Counted from the stretch's first letter, positions 1-12,431 are shown. The stretch is 64,000 nt of DNA from Agrostemma githago (GCA_958450325.1 OY288242.1:3226756-3290755); one strand, 5' to 3'. Program-made: numbers and translations. The notes: generated by a model from the letters alone, not told the origin.

Positions 1-1590
1 TAGTGCCTATTTCGTAGTGTTTTGGTCCCATTTTCCTTGTGGAATCGCTCCTTGGGAGCGATTTATGGGCTACTTATGCTTCCTCTAGTTCGTTTCAGGT
101 TCCCGAGACCATTCATGAAGAGTTGGAGCGATTCCGACTCAATACATACACTTTTCGGAACCAACGAAGTGAAGGAACGATGACTCGATGCTTTGGAATC
201 GACCCCGAGACCTTGGGACCCAATCCCGAGTCCCGAGACCCGATCCCGAGTCCCGAGAATCGATGAGAAGTTCATGTGAAGCAAGGAGGAACCAAAAGGA
301 TCATATTGGAGGCCTACAAGACTCATCCCCGACGGGTATGGCCTCATCCCGTCCGGGATGAAGTGCACAAATGAGAGGGTTGCTGTTTTGGGCCCATCCC
401 GACCGGGACCAGCTCCTCCCGGCCGGGACCGACACCTTCCCGACCGGGACCACCTCCTCCCGGTCGGGAAGAGCCACCTGGCTGCCGCGCCTTTGTTTTC
501 TCTTCTCCCTTTCACTTGTAACCCTATATATACTCTTCCCTTATTATGTTAAGCTTATGTTAGACATTACCCACAAACCCTAGCCTAGTTTTAGCATAGA
601 TTAGACTAGATTAGTGTAGATTAGTCTTTAGTTTATCGTTAATCTTAGTAATTAGTCTTGTATTAAGGAAATTCTTCAAGATCTCCATTCAAGCTTGACA
701 ACCTTGGATGTTTGTTTTGGGTTCTTCCATTTATGCAAGTTTCCTTCTTCTTTTCATCTTCTAGTATGGTATAATCTTCTCCTTTTACTCTTAATCCTTT
801 ATTGTTCATCAAGTTTGAATCTTTAGTTCTTGTTTATTGTTTTGTTCATCATATTTGGTAGTTTCATTATGTATGTTTTGTTGTTTGTGTTGATTCATCT
901 TGTTTATGTTAGTTGTAGTTAGATTATGTTAGAGTAGTGTTCTTACTAGGGTTAGTAGGGTGATTAGGGTGTTAATTGGGTGATTAAGGGTTTGTTGGAG
1001 ATGTGGGTGGAAGATTTGGGTTTCCTCTTGGTTGATGCATATGACATGTTTGATGAATTGCTTGAATGACTAAGTAAGTTAGATTGCTTGTTTTTCTTGC
1101 CTTTCCCTTGTGGGTGTTAGTTGTTATGGGTTCGGTTCCCTCATTAAGTTGCGAGAGCCCGGTGAGGGCGACCCCTAGGTTAGTCTAAGTTGCGACCGCC
1201 CGGATGCGATCTAGGCCATAACACGCTAGAACCCCGTTTGTCATGTGTGTCGCCAAAATGGGTTCCATGAGGAACCTCTAGGTCGGTTTAAGTTGCGACC
1301 GCCCGGACCGACCTAGATTACCCTACTACCTCCTTCATTATAGCTCTCCCTTGACCATTTCGTTACCCCTTTGACCCCGACCTAATCCTAGCCCGTTTTC
1401 CTTGTTTGTTTTCTTGCTTTAGACCTAGCTTAGCCCTAGTCTCCCCCTCCTTAGATTAGCTCGTCTCGAACCTAGTCCTAGACCGTAGCATACTTTAGTC
1501 CGACCTCCCGTCCCTGTGGATTCGACCCGACTTACCCTAGCTACCCTAGTTAGGTTAGTTGGTTTTTATTTGGTGGCGGGATCCACGACA
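1..1590 (+). mobile_element. Right part of a long LTR (3' or solo LTR, probably Ty3/gypsy)
   Basis: Non-coding sequence with LTR architecture. There is a TATA box (TATATATA, 525-532) after a GC-rich block at about 395-470 that repeats the near-palindrome CCCGACCGGGA four times. A long T-rich untranslated stretch follows, and the end reads GGGATCCACGACA, a typical LTR-like CA terminus at 1590. No primer-binding site follows. Instead coding sequence of the RPA-like Helitron gene begins, so this is read as a 3' or solo LTR inserted into the Helitron. The left end lies outside the window. Assignment to gypsy is by general resemblance only. Confidence 0.55.
525..532 (+). promoter_or_regulatory. 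TATA box of the LTR
   Basis: TATATATA sits downstream of the GC-rich CCCGACCGGGA block and upstream of a pyrimidine-rich stretch, the usual position of the U3 promoter in a plant LTR. This is a motif match only. Confidence 0.45.
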
Positions 1591-2851
1591 AATCCCATCC
1601 CATCATATTTCAAACACACTATTTTTCTAGATATGTACATTATACACGTTCTTGACAACCATCAAAATCATGGACAGGGTGGGTCGTTCTACACTGTGGC
1701 AACCATACTTGACATTGAATCCACAGCGGGGTGGTACTACAACAGCTGCAAGTCTTGCAGATCGAAGACAGTGAAGAACGATAAAGGGAGGTGGTTTTGT
1801 AAGAATTTGAATTGCGATGGAAGCAGAACTGGATTCATGAAGAACAACCCTAAGTGAGTCTCCCATATCAACTTTGGCACGTTATTCAATTAAGTATTTT
1901 CAAGGCAGTTCTCCACTTTAATAACAACTTTCGTTCTCGCTGTGACAGGTTCCAGGTCAAGTTTGCAGTTGTCGACTTCTCTGGGATCAAATGTCATTTT
2001 GTTGCATTTGATCATCAGGTTGAGAAGTTTCTCAAATTCAGTGCCACAGAATTGATTGCAGAGATGGAGAAGGTATTTTTATAATTGCACAGTTTCAATA
2101 TTTTCCACTTTCAATGTTTGCTTTTGATTACTTACCCACAACTCTTTTACTTCCACCAGAAAGGAGAAGGTCATTCTATGCCTGGAGAACTAGCCACGTT
2201 CATTGACAACCGCTTCCTATTCAGGATAAAAATAGACGAGAAGTTTAACGTGGAACATTCATCTACATCGTACACAGTTTCCCGGATGTCTGATGACCCA
2301 GACAAAATACACATGTGGCATATGAAGTATGAGGAGGCAATTAAGGTTACTTCTGAACTCCTTTCTTTTTTCTTCCCACATTCTCAATTCTGCAAGTCTT
2401 AAAACTACATTGGTGACAACTGATTTTTCCTGTCTGCAGAATATAATGGACGAGTATGATCTAACAAAAACTGCTCTAAGCGATGCGAATTTCAGACGTA
2501 CTGTTCCTGGGGAAGGATCACAACTTGCAGCAGCCACATTGGTCGGAGTACACGAAATACAGGGAATTGCAGATTCCAGACAGGTTTTCATTACTTTCGT
2601 CATATACTCAGATAGATATGTGTTTGATTTTTATGTGGCTGTGTTGTTCACTCCAAGCTTCTACGAAAACTTCTGACCCTGCACTCTTTATGAACATAAA
2701 GGTCGTTGACTGCGAAACCGCCTCCAACTCTTCGAAGCATACCCCCTTGAAGAGGAATGGAGATGCGCTTGAAGTCGAACTGTGCACTCCAGTACATGGT
2801 GCCTCTGATGCCCAGTCTGCTGCCAAGAAAGGGAAATCTACTTCAGCTTAG
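1591..2851 (+). pseudogene. RPA1-like single-strand DNA-binding protein of the Helitron, 5' truncated
   Basis: Plant Helitrons often encode a replication protein A large-subunit homologue, thought to bind single-stranded DNA during rolling-circle transposition. Five exons are visible: up to 1853, 1949-2072, 2160-2345, 2440-2583 and about 2701-2851, all with GT-AG introns and matching phases. Exon 1 encodes the DBD-C zinc ribbon CxxC-x13-C-x4-C (NSCKSC ... FCKNLNC) after a VATILDIESTAGWYY stretch. Exon 2 continues the OB fold (KFQVKFAVVDFSG). The tail is polar and lysine-rich and ends GKSTSA before the stop. Upstream DNA-binding domains are missing because the LTR abuts exon 1 at 1590. The remaining frame is open. 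Confidence 0.75.
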
Positions 2852-3550
2852 ATCTTCTTCCTCTGACAACATCTGAACATGCTTTCACAATTATCCAAAA
2901 CAAACATTTCTTCTACTTTTTGAGACACATTATTTGTTTACTGTTGTTGTATTAGTTCATCTACACTCTCTCTTTCGGATTATTTTCATACCATTTGATT
3001 TCAATTTTCTTAGGTGGATCTCGTTATACTGTCTATTATTCCTGTTTATGTGTTCGTTTGCTGCACATGTATATTCTTGACAAGAAATTGCAGGGAAGAA
3101 GCAGTTTTTGCCCACCAAAAATTGCAGGGAAGATGTGTGGAGCCGAAGCTATTTGACAGTAAGCAACTCACTTCACCGTGCTTTGTATCAATTTTTTTCA
3201 CACCGATTCTTGAGTAGACACTGTAGTCATTACTCTTTTCCTTTTTTTATCTCCCTTATAACTTTGTCGTGTTTCAACCGCAGGACACACGTACTTCTAC
3301 ATATTAACGTAAACGGACTCCCACACGACTGCCGTTATTTATCCGTCGTATTCGCACAATATTTACAGTGAATTAGAGTGTACCTTTATATAGTGTAATT
3401 GTAGGGAAGAAGCAAAATTCTTTATGTAATTTTTATGTTAGTTTTTTCCATGTCATTATTTGCCGTTCGTGACTTTTGTACTATCATTTCTTATTGATTT
3501 TATAAAAAAATTCTTTGGTTTCATTTCGCACATATCCCAAAGTTTTTTTG
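2852..3550. other. Helitron spacer between RPA and the repeat block
   Basis: AT-rich sequence without a convincing reading frame. Short frames here have no recognisable domain. It contains the 3' flank of the RPA-like gene. A few ATTGCAGGGAAG-like words repeat at about 3090-3130, otherwise I see nothing. Confidence 0.4.
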
Positions 3551-4111
3551 ATGAATCCTATCATACCACTTGACTCTTTTAATACGACATTTCTTCTTTC
3601 AATTATTAAATTACATTACAACGTGCATTACACATGCATACGAAACGGGATGTAATATTCCTTCAAGACACCTTCTTTCGGTTTTCTATGCTTTACATAT
3701 TACGCACCACCAATGCCACATTTTGATGAAGTACAGTAGATGTATTTCACGTAAATGTTTTTGAGTATGCAACGGGCAGATAGCGTTTGGATACCATGAA
3801 TCCTGTCATAGGACTTCACTCATTTACTACGACATTTAATCTTTCAACTACTGAAATGCATTACAACATGCATTGTAAATGCATACGCTCCGGGATGTAA
3901 TATTCCTCCAAGACACCTGCCCTCGGTCTTCCATTATGTACATATTACTCCCATCTAATACTACAGTTCAGAACAAAGTGTTCGTTGTTCCTCTTAGTGC
4001 TACGGATTATGAGCGTTATTTTGGGCTATCTTTTGTTATAGATATTTATCTGCCCGTAGCATAATCAAATAAATTAATGTAGAATACATCTACTGTACTT
4101 CATCGAAATGT
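3551..4111. repeat. Tandem duplication (246-bp offset) with an overlapping inverted repeat
   Basis: The block starting ATGAATCCTATCAT at 3551 recurs as ATGAATCCTGTCAT at 3797, followed by about 170 bp of diverged similarity that includes GGGATGTAATATTCC. In addition 3717-3790 (GATGAAGTACAGTAGATGTA, then GGGCAGATA) is matched in reverse complement by about 4040-4111. This gives arms of about 70 bp around a spacer of about 250 bp. It lies inside the Helitron between RPA and RepHel. Confidence 0.7.
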
Positions 4112-4463
4112 CAATGTTGTCCTTCCTCTGACACTAAACCGTCAACAACACATAAGGGTCGGCTGTAGCACAACTAACTTTCGTTGCCCAGCGAACTCTA
4201 CATTTTCGATGTGCCGTTATTAATGTCCAAATAATACTCCAACTAATCATCATAATAGATTACAACCAATTTACACATTGCATTGGTAACACAATCCAAT
4301 TAATTGTCACTTATCATGGGAAATGGATGTGACTATTGTACTTCAACTTGCATTGTTAAGTGAACGGTCTATAAATTGTTAGAATGGCCTCATGCGTAAC
4401 CGTATTCCATTATTTTGCAGCCATATCTGAGGGTTCACACAGTTACAGCAGTTACATTCGACG

Positions 4464-6382
4464 ATGGAACGATTACCAAAACAAATGACTCAACGAAAAA
4501 ATGTTCACCAGAAGAGGAAGTCTGCTTCCCACCCTTCACCCAACGTCCCTGAGTCTGCCTTATCCGAGAATGTGTCTGAAAGTCGTCATGCATCCGTTGT
4601 GAACTGGTGTCGTGGTGGTGAGATTTCTAATTTATACAGCTTTCGTGTCATCCTCCAAACATTAACTAACACGAAGGTGTTTCATGTTACTAAATAATTT
4701 ATGCCATTGCAGTAAACTCTAGGAAGGCCTTTCAAGACATTTCAAACTGTCCTAACCAAGAACCGCCTGGATCTTCTGCAGCGTCTGTTACCCATTTAGG
4801 CGAATGTTCCCGAACGTTATCAGGTATATAAATTGAATAATTCATCTACTTCAGGATTTGCAGTTTTCTGTAAGGCTCTTCATTTTCTCCGTCCTTTGGC
4901 TTCCCTAATTTAGAACATGATTTTTCATTTTTAATATACACTCTGTTTGAGCCTTCTATGTGCGTTTTTATTTGAAGTTCATTTGGGGAGCATCGAACAT
5001 GGTAATTATCAGCGCGATGTGGGTGTTACTTCAGAACAGACCGATTTGGACCAGCTTGATGTTTTCGACCGTAGCAGGCAGCAGCTTCAAGATGGTATCA
5101 CAGTGGTCTTTAAACCAGTTTACTCTGTATTCTTTAGGGTATTTATGGATACATTCAATCTGCCTTACTTTTCATCGTCCTGCAGCGAACGAATTGGAAA
5201 AATACCTTACCAAGTACCTCACCGCCCAACAAGCCAGAGTTGACCGTCGACTCATACAGGCAGATAGGCGCCAAGGTCATAATTCATACGAAGAAGCGAT
5301 GTACACCGACAAAGATCCATACCGGGAATGGCGGTCGAAGCTTGCACGACGCAAACATATGATCAAGTTCAGGGAGCGTAGAGCACGCAACATATACGTT
5401 CCGAATGCATCCACACACATCTCTCCACCTACTGCCGATCTCACCGAAGGTTGTTCAAATACGTATTCCTTACAAACCCTCATATTTGCTATACTCATCA
5501 TTTAATATCTTTATTCATATTTTTTTCTTTATAGGATTGATCGTCCTTTTGTTGACATTTTCTTCCTTATGATTTTTGTTTGTAAGAGAAAACTAACCAA
5601 TTTAATCAATCATTTGTGACGGATTACCCGCGAAGAACGTGACTCATGTAAATGTTGTTTTCCATGTTACATTTACTCCAATTTCGCTAGGGCAGTGCTA
5701 GAGAAAGTAATATACCTTTTCTTTGTTGTGAGCAAATGTAAGGTAGTTTTCATAATTGTATAAGTACCTCAATAGTATGCTTCAACGATGCAGCTTCCCT
5801 TGGTCGTGTTGTAGACGTCATCCATGAGGCAGCCGTTAACGACCCAACTACACCTCATCGCCTCAGCAGCAACAAACGATTTTGTCAGTTTACCCAAAGT
5901 GAAATTATTATTCAAAGTTTAGCACGCGACATTTTCGGGTCGATTCTGACCGAGGAAGACATTGACCCTCCCAGCCACGCCGTAAATACAGGTTACTAAA
6001 TTATTATATTACATACCAGTGATACCTACTTACTTACCACAATTTGCTTCGTCTGTATTCTATCACAGGATGGGAAGGGTACGACGACTTAGGTGATCCG
6101 GAGTATAAGTGCCAGAAGTGCTCCGCAAACATGTGGTACAATGAGAGATCGAGAATGGAACGTAGACCGCTTATCCCATCTTTCACCATGTGTTGCAAAG
6201 ATGGTGTTGTTGAGTTACCATATCTCACTGAACCCCCCCAGCCTATCAAGGATCTCTTACATGGTATTCATCCCAAAAGCAGACACTTCATTGACAATAT
6301 CAGGATGTATAATTCAGCGCACTCATTTACTTCAAGTGGCGGCAAAATGGATGACTCTGTAAATAGCGGCCGTGGCCCATAA
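4464..6382 (+). pseudogene. RepHel, amino-terminal exons
   Basis: Upstream part of the Helitron replicase-helicase gene. Likely coding pieces lie at 4464-4620, about 5185-5450 (a highly basic stretch including RRLIQADRRQGHN and KFRERRARNIYV), about 5790-5990 and 6068-6382. The last piece has features typical of Helitron helicase-like proteins: DLGDPEYKCQKCSANMWYN with paired cysteines, a second Cys pair, and SFTSSGGKMD followed by NSGRGP. A TAA at 6380-6382 interrupts the frame directly after NSGRGP. Homologous sequence continues beyond it in the same frame (GGQNSHQIGSLLP, then QLYIYD) to a TAG at 6496-6498. Exon limits for the first pieces are approximate. Confidence 0.65.
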
Positions 6383-7588
6383 ACTTATAGAATTGGTGGT
6401 CAGAATTCTCACCAAATCGGCAGTTTGTTGCCTGCAAATAATGAGCCACCCAGATTCTGTCAACTGTATATATACGACACCAGCGATGAAAATTAGCAAC
6501 AGGAAGCGTGCGTTAAGGTTCCATATCTTCCTCATTTCGTCACATCTTTTTGTCTTTTATACATCAAATAGTTCGCAATGTTCTGCGTACTTATATGCAA
6601 GGGGCAGTCATCCATCGTTGATAGGTTTGATGACGGGATCATGGCTCAAATTAAGTCTATGCTTGACGCGTACAACCCTTTAGCTCAGTCATTTTGTATG
6701 GCAAGGGACAGTATACTAAATTCCGATGAAAGGTGTGAGGTTAGGTTGCGGTTAATTTGTGCACGATGCACAGACGGACGTGAATATAATCTTTCAACTG
6801 TTTCTGAAGTTGCCGCCCTTATTGTCGGTGATATTGAGGACACCATAGAAAGCAGGAACATAATCATCGAGGAAAGGTGCGGTCGTATACAGCGTATATC
6901 TGAACTCCATCCATCGTACTTGCCGCTCCAGTACCCTCTCTTTTTTCCATACGGTGAGGACGGTTATCGGCTTGGTATCAAGCACTGTCAGGAATCCGTC
7001 GAAGCAAGTCGCAATCCTGACACGGCACACGACAAGTTAACTTTGAGAGAGTGGTTCGCGTTTCGCTTGCAGGACAGACCAAGCGACGTAGAACCCGATA
7101 CTTTGCTTCGAGGCTGCCGATTACTGCAGGAATTCATTGTGGACGGATATACAATGATAAAGGCCCAGCGACTGACATATTTAAAGTGTAATCAGCCTAA
7201 GCTTTGATCTGAAAACGCGAAGCAGCTGCGTGTTGCTGCCGCTAGCGGACAGACAGACTCATCATCCGTTGACGTTAAGTACATACTCCCTTCAAGCTTT
7301 GTCGGTGGTAAGGGATACATGCGTGAGACTTACCAGGATACGATGACAATTTGTCGTTGGTGTGGATACCCTGACCTCTTTGTCACCTTCACCTGTAACC
7401 CTAAATGGCCAGAGATATCTAAGTTTGTGAAGAAGAGAGGCCTGAAACCAAAGGATAGGCCCGACATTCTAACCCGTGTATTCAAACAGAAGTTGGACCT
7501 TCTTCTCAAGGATTTTAAGGACAACCATGTTTTGGGGAGGACGAGAGCAGGTAACTGGTCTGAGTACACCTACGTTCTCATCTGTTAA
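6383..7588 (+). pseudogene. RepHel, Helitron-like N domain
   Basis: This segment carries the conserved domain that precedes the Rep nuclease. Visible motifs are LHPSYLPLQYPLFFPYGEDGY, then LTLREWFAFRLQDR, LLQEFIVDGYT and, after a TGA at 7205-7207, FVGGKGYM plus the very conserved YPDLFVTFTCNPKWPEI. The frame reads through 7205-7207 without a shift, so that is a point nonsense mutation. It ends at about 7588, where an intron-like gap precedes the Rep catalytic exon at about 7649. The Helitron family assignment is secure; activity is lost. Confidence 0.8.
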
Positions 7589-7648
7589 TTTCTTTTTACA
7601 CTTTAAATACTGAACTTATCCATCGTCATTTTCCATGTACCCATAGTC

Positions 7649-8945
7649 GTGTACACTGTAGAGTTCCAGAAAAGAGGTCTCCCTCATGCTCACATCCTTC
7701 TTTTCTTGGAGAGGGACGACAAATTCCCGGAAGCTTGCGATGTGGACTCTATTATCTCCGCCGAGATACCGGACCGGTCCGAAAACCCCTCACTGTATGA
7801 AGCTGTGAAGGACTTGATGATCCACGGTCCGTGCGGGCATGCCATTCCCAAATCCCCTTGCATGGTTGATGGTGTTTGCACAAAGAGGTTCCTTAAACCT
7901 TTCTGTGAACGGACAATGGTTGACGGTGATGGATACCCTATGTACAAGAGGAGGGACAATGGTGTAACTGTTGACAAGGGCGGCGTTAGTGTCCACGATG
8001 GCTACGTCGTCTCATACAACGCGGAGTTGTTGTCGAGATATCATGCCCACATAAACGTTGAGTGGTGCAACCAAGCACGATCCATTAAATACCTATTCAA
8101 GTATGTGAACAAGGGCTACGACAGAGTCACTGTCGGAGCGGCAACTCGGTCGAACCCAGACGAAATTGATCACATACAGGAGTACTACGACTGCAGGTAC
8201 GTGTCTCCTCCCGAAGCAGCGTGGCGTATTGGACATTCATTACAGGACTCCTCCCGTTGTTTGCTTGGAGTATCATCTCCCCAATGAGCAGAACGTTGTA
8301 TATAATGATGACGACCCGCTGGACGAGATATTTGCTCGATCTAATGGAGCTCGAACCAAGTTTGTCGCTTGGATGGCATACAACGCAGACCACCCCGAGT
8401 CCAGGCATTTGACGTACATTGAGTTTCCCACCAAATTCGTCTGGCATAAAGAAAACAAATCATGGGCACCCCGCAAGCAAGGTTTTAGCTTGGGAAGGAT
8501 GTACCACATGTCCCCAAACGGTGGCGAAAGATATTACATAAGAATACTGCTCAACTTTGTACGCGGTGCAACGTGTTATGAAGATATAAGGACCGTTAGA
8601 GGTGTCGTGCACGATACCTTCAAAGATGCATGTTACGCATTAGGTTTGCTTGGTGACGACAAGGAGTACAAAGATGCAATAGAAGAGGCCAGTTACTGGG
8701 GTACAGCCACATACTTACGCAACATGTTCGCGACATTATTATTCTCTGGCAGCCTGATTAAACCAAAGGAAGTTTGGCAAAAAACGTGGCACCATCTATG
8801 CGACGATATTTTAAGTCGTCGATGGAGGGAGCTCCTTAATTTCGGTTACCTATTAGTCCTTTATATTATTTTCCTTCATTTCATTCGTCCATTTACCAGT
8901 TCGGTCAGTGTAGACCACCATTTGTTGTCATTATTTACAAATTAA
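7649..8945 (+). pseudogene. RepHel, HUH Rep endonuclease domain
   Basis: This domain nicks and joins the transposon ends in rolling-circle transposition. The HUH motif is QKRGLPHAHILLFL, with His-Ala-His. A cysteine-containing block follows (HGPCGHAIPKSPCMVDG), then CTKRFLKPF. The catalytic tyrosine motif is IKYLFKYVNKGYD, with two tyrosines flanking a lysine, as expected. The reading frame shifts at about 8250-8270 between SPPEAAWRI and VVCLEYHLPNEQ. Downstream sequence (FVWHKENKSWAPRKQG, GRMYHMSPNGGERYYIR, LLNFVRGATCYEDI) is the normal continuation. The shift makes it non-functional. Confidence 0.85.
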
Positions 8946-8979
8946 ATTTGTTAACATTTGCTCCTAATTTGACACAGAT

Positions 8980-10737
8980 CTGCAGCTAACGGATCAGCAG
9001 CTGCAGAATTACGCACTATCTGAAATAGAGTCGATACTTCAAGCCAATGGAAGCTCTTTATCTAAGTTTCCTGATATGCCGTAGCCGGATTACGACTTAC
9101 ACACGTTAGACTCCAATAGATTGATTTCTGACGAGTTGAACTATGATCGTGACCAGTTGTGATTGGAGCATGAGTGCTACATGTCCTCCATAACTGGTGA
9201 GCAGAAGTCTGTGTACAATGAGATTATGCGAGCTGTTGAAGCTGGGTGTGGTGGTTTTTTCTTCCTGTACGGTTACGGTGGTACGGGAAAGACTTTTATT
9301 TGGAAGACTTTGTGTGCCGCGTTGAGAAGCAAGGGCCAGATAGTCCTTCCAGTGGCCTCTAGCGGGATAGCTGCTATACTTTTGCCAAGAGGGCGTACAG
9401 CTCACTCTAGGTTTTGCATACCTATTAACGTCGATGAGAACTCTCTGTGCCCAGGTATAAGGCCGGGTTCAAACCTGGCTGAACTACTAACTATGACCAA
9501 ACTGATCATCTAGGACGAGGCTCCTATGGTCAGTCGTTACTGTTTCGAGGCACTTGACAGGAGTCTCAGAGATGTAATGAGATTTGTGAACCCGCAGCTT
9601 GCTGATAGACCATTTGGTGGGAAGGTTGTTGTCTTGGGTGGTGATTTTAGGCGGATTCTCCCAGTTGTCCCCAAGGGAAGTCGTCAGGATATCGTTCATT
9701 CAACAATCTGTTCGTCGTTTATCTGGAGAGATATTAAGGTCACTGCTAAGTTCTTTTACGAAAATTTCAATTTGTATCTTATTTTTTTCCTCCAAGTAAC
9801 ATTTTTCAATCATGTTAAACTTTACAAATTTGTATATACGTGTCACTGTAACTGACGATCACTACTTAGATACCTTCATATGTTGGCCTTCAATTGTAGG
9901 TACTCAAGCTGACCACCAATATGAGGCTTCAAGTTGGACAGCCTGAATCAACCGTGGAGGAAATCAGAGAGTTCTCGGACTGGATATTGTCTATTGGTGA
10001 TGGTGTTGCAGGTGGTATAAATGACGGGATTGCAGAGGTTACCATTCCCCGAGAGATGCTCATTGACCCCGGCCCCGACCCAATTGCCTCAATAGTCCAC
10101 AGTACGTACCCTGACCTCCTTAATCGCTATTCAGATACGGACTACCTCCAGCAGAGAGCTGTGCTCGCACCGACTCATGACGTCGTTGAGAAGGTTAACG
10201 ATTACGTACTGTCTATTCTTCCTGGCGTCGAGGTTGAGTATCTGAGTTCTGATGAAATCAGCAGTCAGGACACTTGGCAGCACGTACACGATTTATACTC
10301 CACTGAAGTTCTAAACACCATTCACGCTTCAGGACTGCCAAGCCATAGATTACTTCTTAAGGTAGTTGCGATTACTACGAAATATTGACCAAGCTAACGG
10401 TCTATGCAACGGTACCAGATTAGTTGTTTCGAAACTCGGTGATCGTGTCATTGAAGCAAAAGTTATAACCGGTATCATAAAGGGGTCTCATGTTTATATT
10501 CCGAGCTTAAAGTTGTCCCCATCTGATGAGACAAAGTTCCCACTCAAGTTCGAAAGGCGTCAGTTCCCGCTCGCAGTTTGCTTCGCTGTGACGATAAACA
10601 AAAGCCAGGGCCAATCTCTTGCAAGTGTTGGATTGTTTCTTCCCAAACCGGTATTTACACACGGGCAACTATACGTTGCTATTTCCAGGGTCACCAGGAA
10701 GAAGGGTCTCAAAGTATTAATTTTAGACGAAGATTAA
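8980..10737 (+). pseudogene. RepHel, Pif1-type DNA helicase domain
   Basis: Superfamily 1 helicase part of the Helitron protein. The Walker A motif is YGYGGTGKTFIWKTL (about 9270-9310). Next come VASSGIAAILLPRGRTAHSRF and a Walker B region reading LII-stop-DEAPM. The stop at 9511-9513 is a TAG where Helitrons normally have TGG. The motif VVLGGDFRRILPVVP follows. Later motifs are NGTRLVV, FAVTINKSQGQSLASVGLFL and GQLYVAISRVT. Other lesions are the stops at 9082-9084 and 9160-9162 and a frame change at about 10365 before LLRNIDQANGLCNGTRL. An intron-like gap lies at about 9755-9900. It ends LKVLILDED before TAA at 10735-10737. Confidence 0.85.
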
Positions 10738-10860
10738 TATGATACTGACTCAACTACTAACGTTGTTTTCAAGGAGATTTTCACCAATCTGCGCTGATAT
10801 TATGTACTTACCACATAACTATTTCATCTTAATTTATTCTATAGTTTATTTTGTTGAATC

Positions 10861-11560
10861 TATTACATGTTATCCATTTACTGAATCGCACAATTTTTTC
10901 CTGCCGATTGACCTAACTTCGACAGTTCGAGTGTTTGTGGACTATCGACACTGACCTTTGATAATCAAATGACTGCATTCTACCTCGATCATAAAAAATT
11001 CGGTTCTCAATTCATTCACCAGATTTTGATTGTTGAGCATAATAGGACACGCAATCACAATAGTCTGTCTAATTACCTATTACAAATTGAACGTAGACAA
11101 CAATCGCCGTATGTTTCTTAACGAACATAAACAAAAAATCAGGCACAGTCTCTCTCTAATGTCATTCTGTTTTTACAGCAATCCTTTTACTGAATCTCAC
11201 ATTTTCTTCCTACCGATTGACCTGGCTTTTGACAGTTTCAGTGTTTGTGGACTATCTACACTAACATTTGATCATCTAGTTACTACACGCTATGGGCAGT
11301 GAAGACGGTTAAACACTACCATTCACAAAACATAAAGATATGTCAGACGAGATTGAATGCATAGCATATTAGGAGATGCAATCAAGATAGTCTGTCTAAT
11401 TACCCATTACAAATTGACGTAGCATCGATCTCTGTGTGTTTCGTGACGGACAGAAACCAAAATCAGGCACAGTCTTATGCTCATGTCGGTCTCTTTTTAC
11501 AGCAACCCGTTCCCAATAAGAGGGGTCTAAAGGTTGTTAAATTAGACGAAAATTCTTTCG
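10861..11560. repeat. Diverged tandem duplication of about 315-325 bp behind RepHel
   Basis: TTTACTGAATC at about 10878 recurs at about 11190, and the following CCGATTGACCT and GTGTTTGTGGACTATC words recur in the same order. TAGTCTGTCTAATTACC at about 11060 recurs at about 11385. At 11520-11560 a fragment resembling the end of the helicase gene reappears (RGLKVVKLDEN), so the duplication probably includes the 3' end of RepHel. Confidence 0.65.
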
Positions 11561-12061
11561 ATTAAGGTATTTTCTCAAACACGGGATCACATCTATGCTG
11601 TACACTACGCAATGTGTAAGAGAGTCGTTGCGCTATTATTAAAAATGTATCACTGGTTTACGTATCGCGTATTTGTCCTACAACTACTACCACTCGAATG
11701 ACCTGTTTGTTGTTCCCGCTTACAAATTCTGTTCTAAAACATCACCGTTCACAAGTTCCAGCAAGTTCAACGCATGTCAATCACAAGATTCAAATACAGT
11801 TTGAGCATGCCCATCATATCGAAATTGTTTTGATTTTAACATAATTGTACGAAGTCCACGATTATAGAAAAAATATCACAAACCACGAACAGTTTAAAGA
11901 AAAATAGCAACAATCCGGACCGAGGTCCAATAATCCATTACAAACACTTGAATATTATACTTCAAGTCAATAAACCACGAATACTTAAACAGTTAATTGA
12001 TGGAGTAAGTTCAAGGGTTACCAAAAAAACCTCATTTCATTGAGTCAAGAGGGGTTACCTT
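11561..12061. other. Helitron spacer
   Basis: AT-rich sequence between the duplicated helicase tail and the XS gene. I see no reading frame with recognisable content. Confidence 0.3.
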
Positions 12062-12431
12062 TCAGACATAGAATCCAGGGTTGTGTTGCTTCAGTTGATT
12101 AAACACGCACACGTACGTTGACCTGCTGTCCTCGTCCGCATCGCCGTAACCGAGCCTCTTCCAATCAGCCGAAACAGAAATGCAATTCCTCCCTTCCTTC
12201 ACCAGTCCTTTGTCGGCAGAAGTTGCAACCCACAGGTGAGGCCCTGTCATTCCGTCTGAAGTCTTCTCGAAGTCCGATCTTCCCCTACCAACTCTCTCGA
12301 AACACTTCTGCAATCTGAAAGCACTCTTGTACCTATGCTCGCCACTGAAAAACTCAATCGCAATAGCCCTCTTGAATACTCCAGGCTTCCCTTTCCACAC
12401 ATGGAAAACTTTTCTCACAGGGTATCCCATC
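12062..12431 (-). pseudogene. XS-domain gene 1, 3' part (split by copia element)
   Basis: The minus-strand frame encodes the C-terminal 122 residues of an XS-domain protein (rice gene X and SGS3 family, which bind double-stranded RNA in plant gene silencing). Visible features are MGYPVRKVFHVWKGKPG, then RAIAIEFFSGEHRYKSAFRL, FERVGRGRSDF and GPHLWVATSADKG. These match the order of XS features: a GFNP-like turn, LW, a glycine, an AIVEF-like strand, a FE...GxGKxDW-like helix and a GWVA-like strand. The 5' part of the gene lies at 20205-20323 beyond the copia insertion. Together they give 489 nt, exactly 163 codons with stop, so the gene was open when the element landed. A near paralogue lies at 21046-21531. 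XS assignment is by motif order, not by search. Confidence 0.7.
12427..12431. repeat. Target-site duplication of the copia element (left)
   Basis: CCATC directly before the 5' LTR. The identical CCATC follows the 3' LTR at 20200-20204. This proves a standard integrase-mediated insertion and fixes the element ends. Confidence 0.95.
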
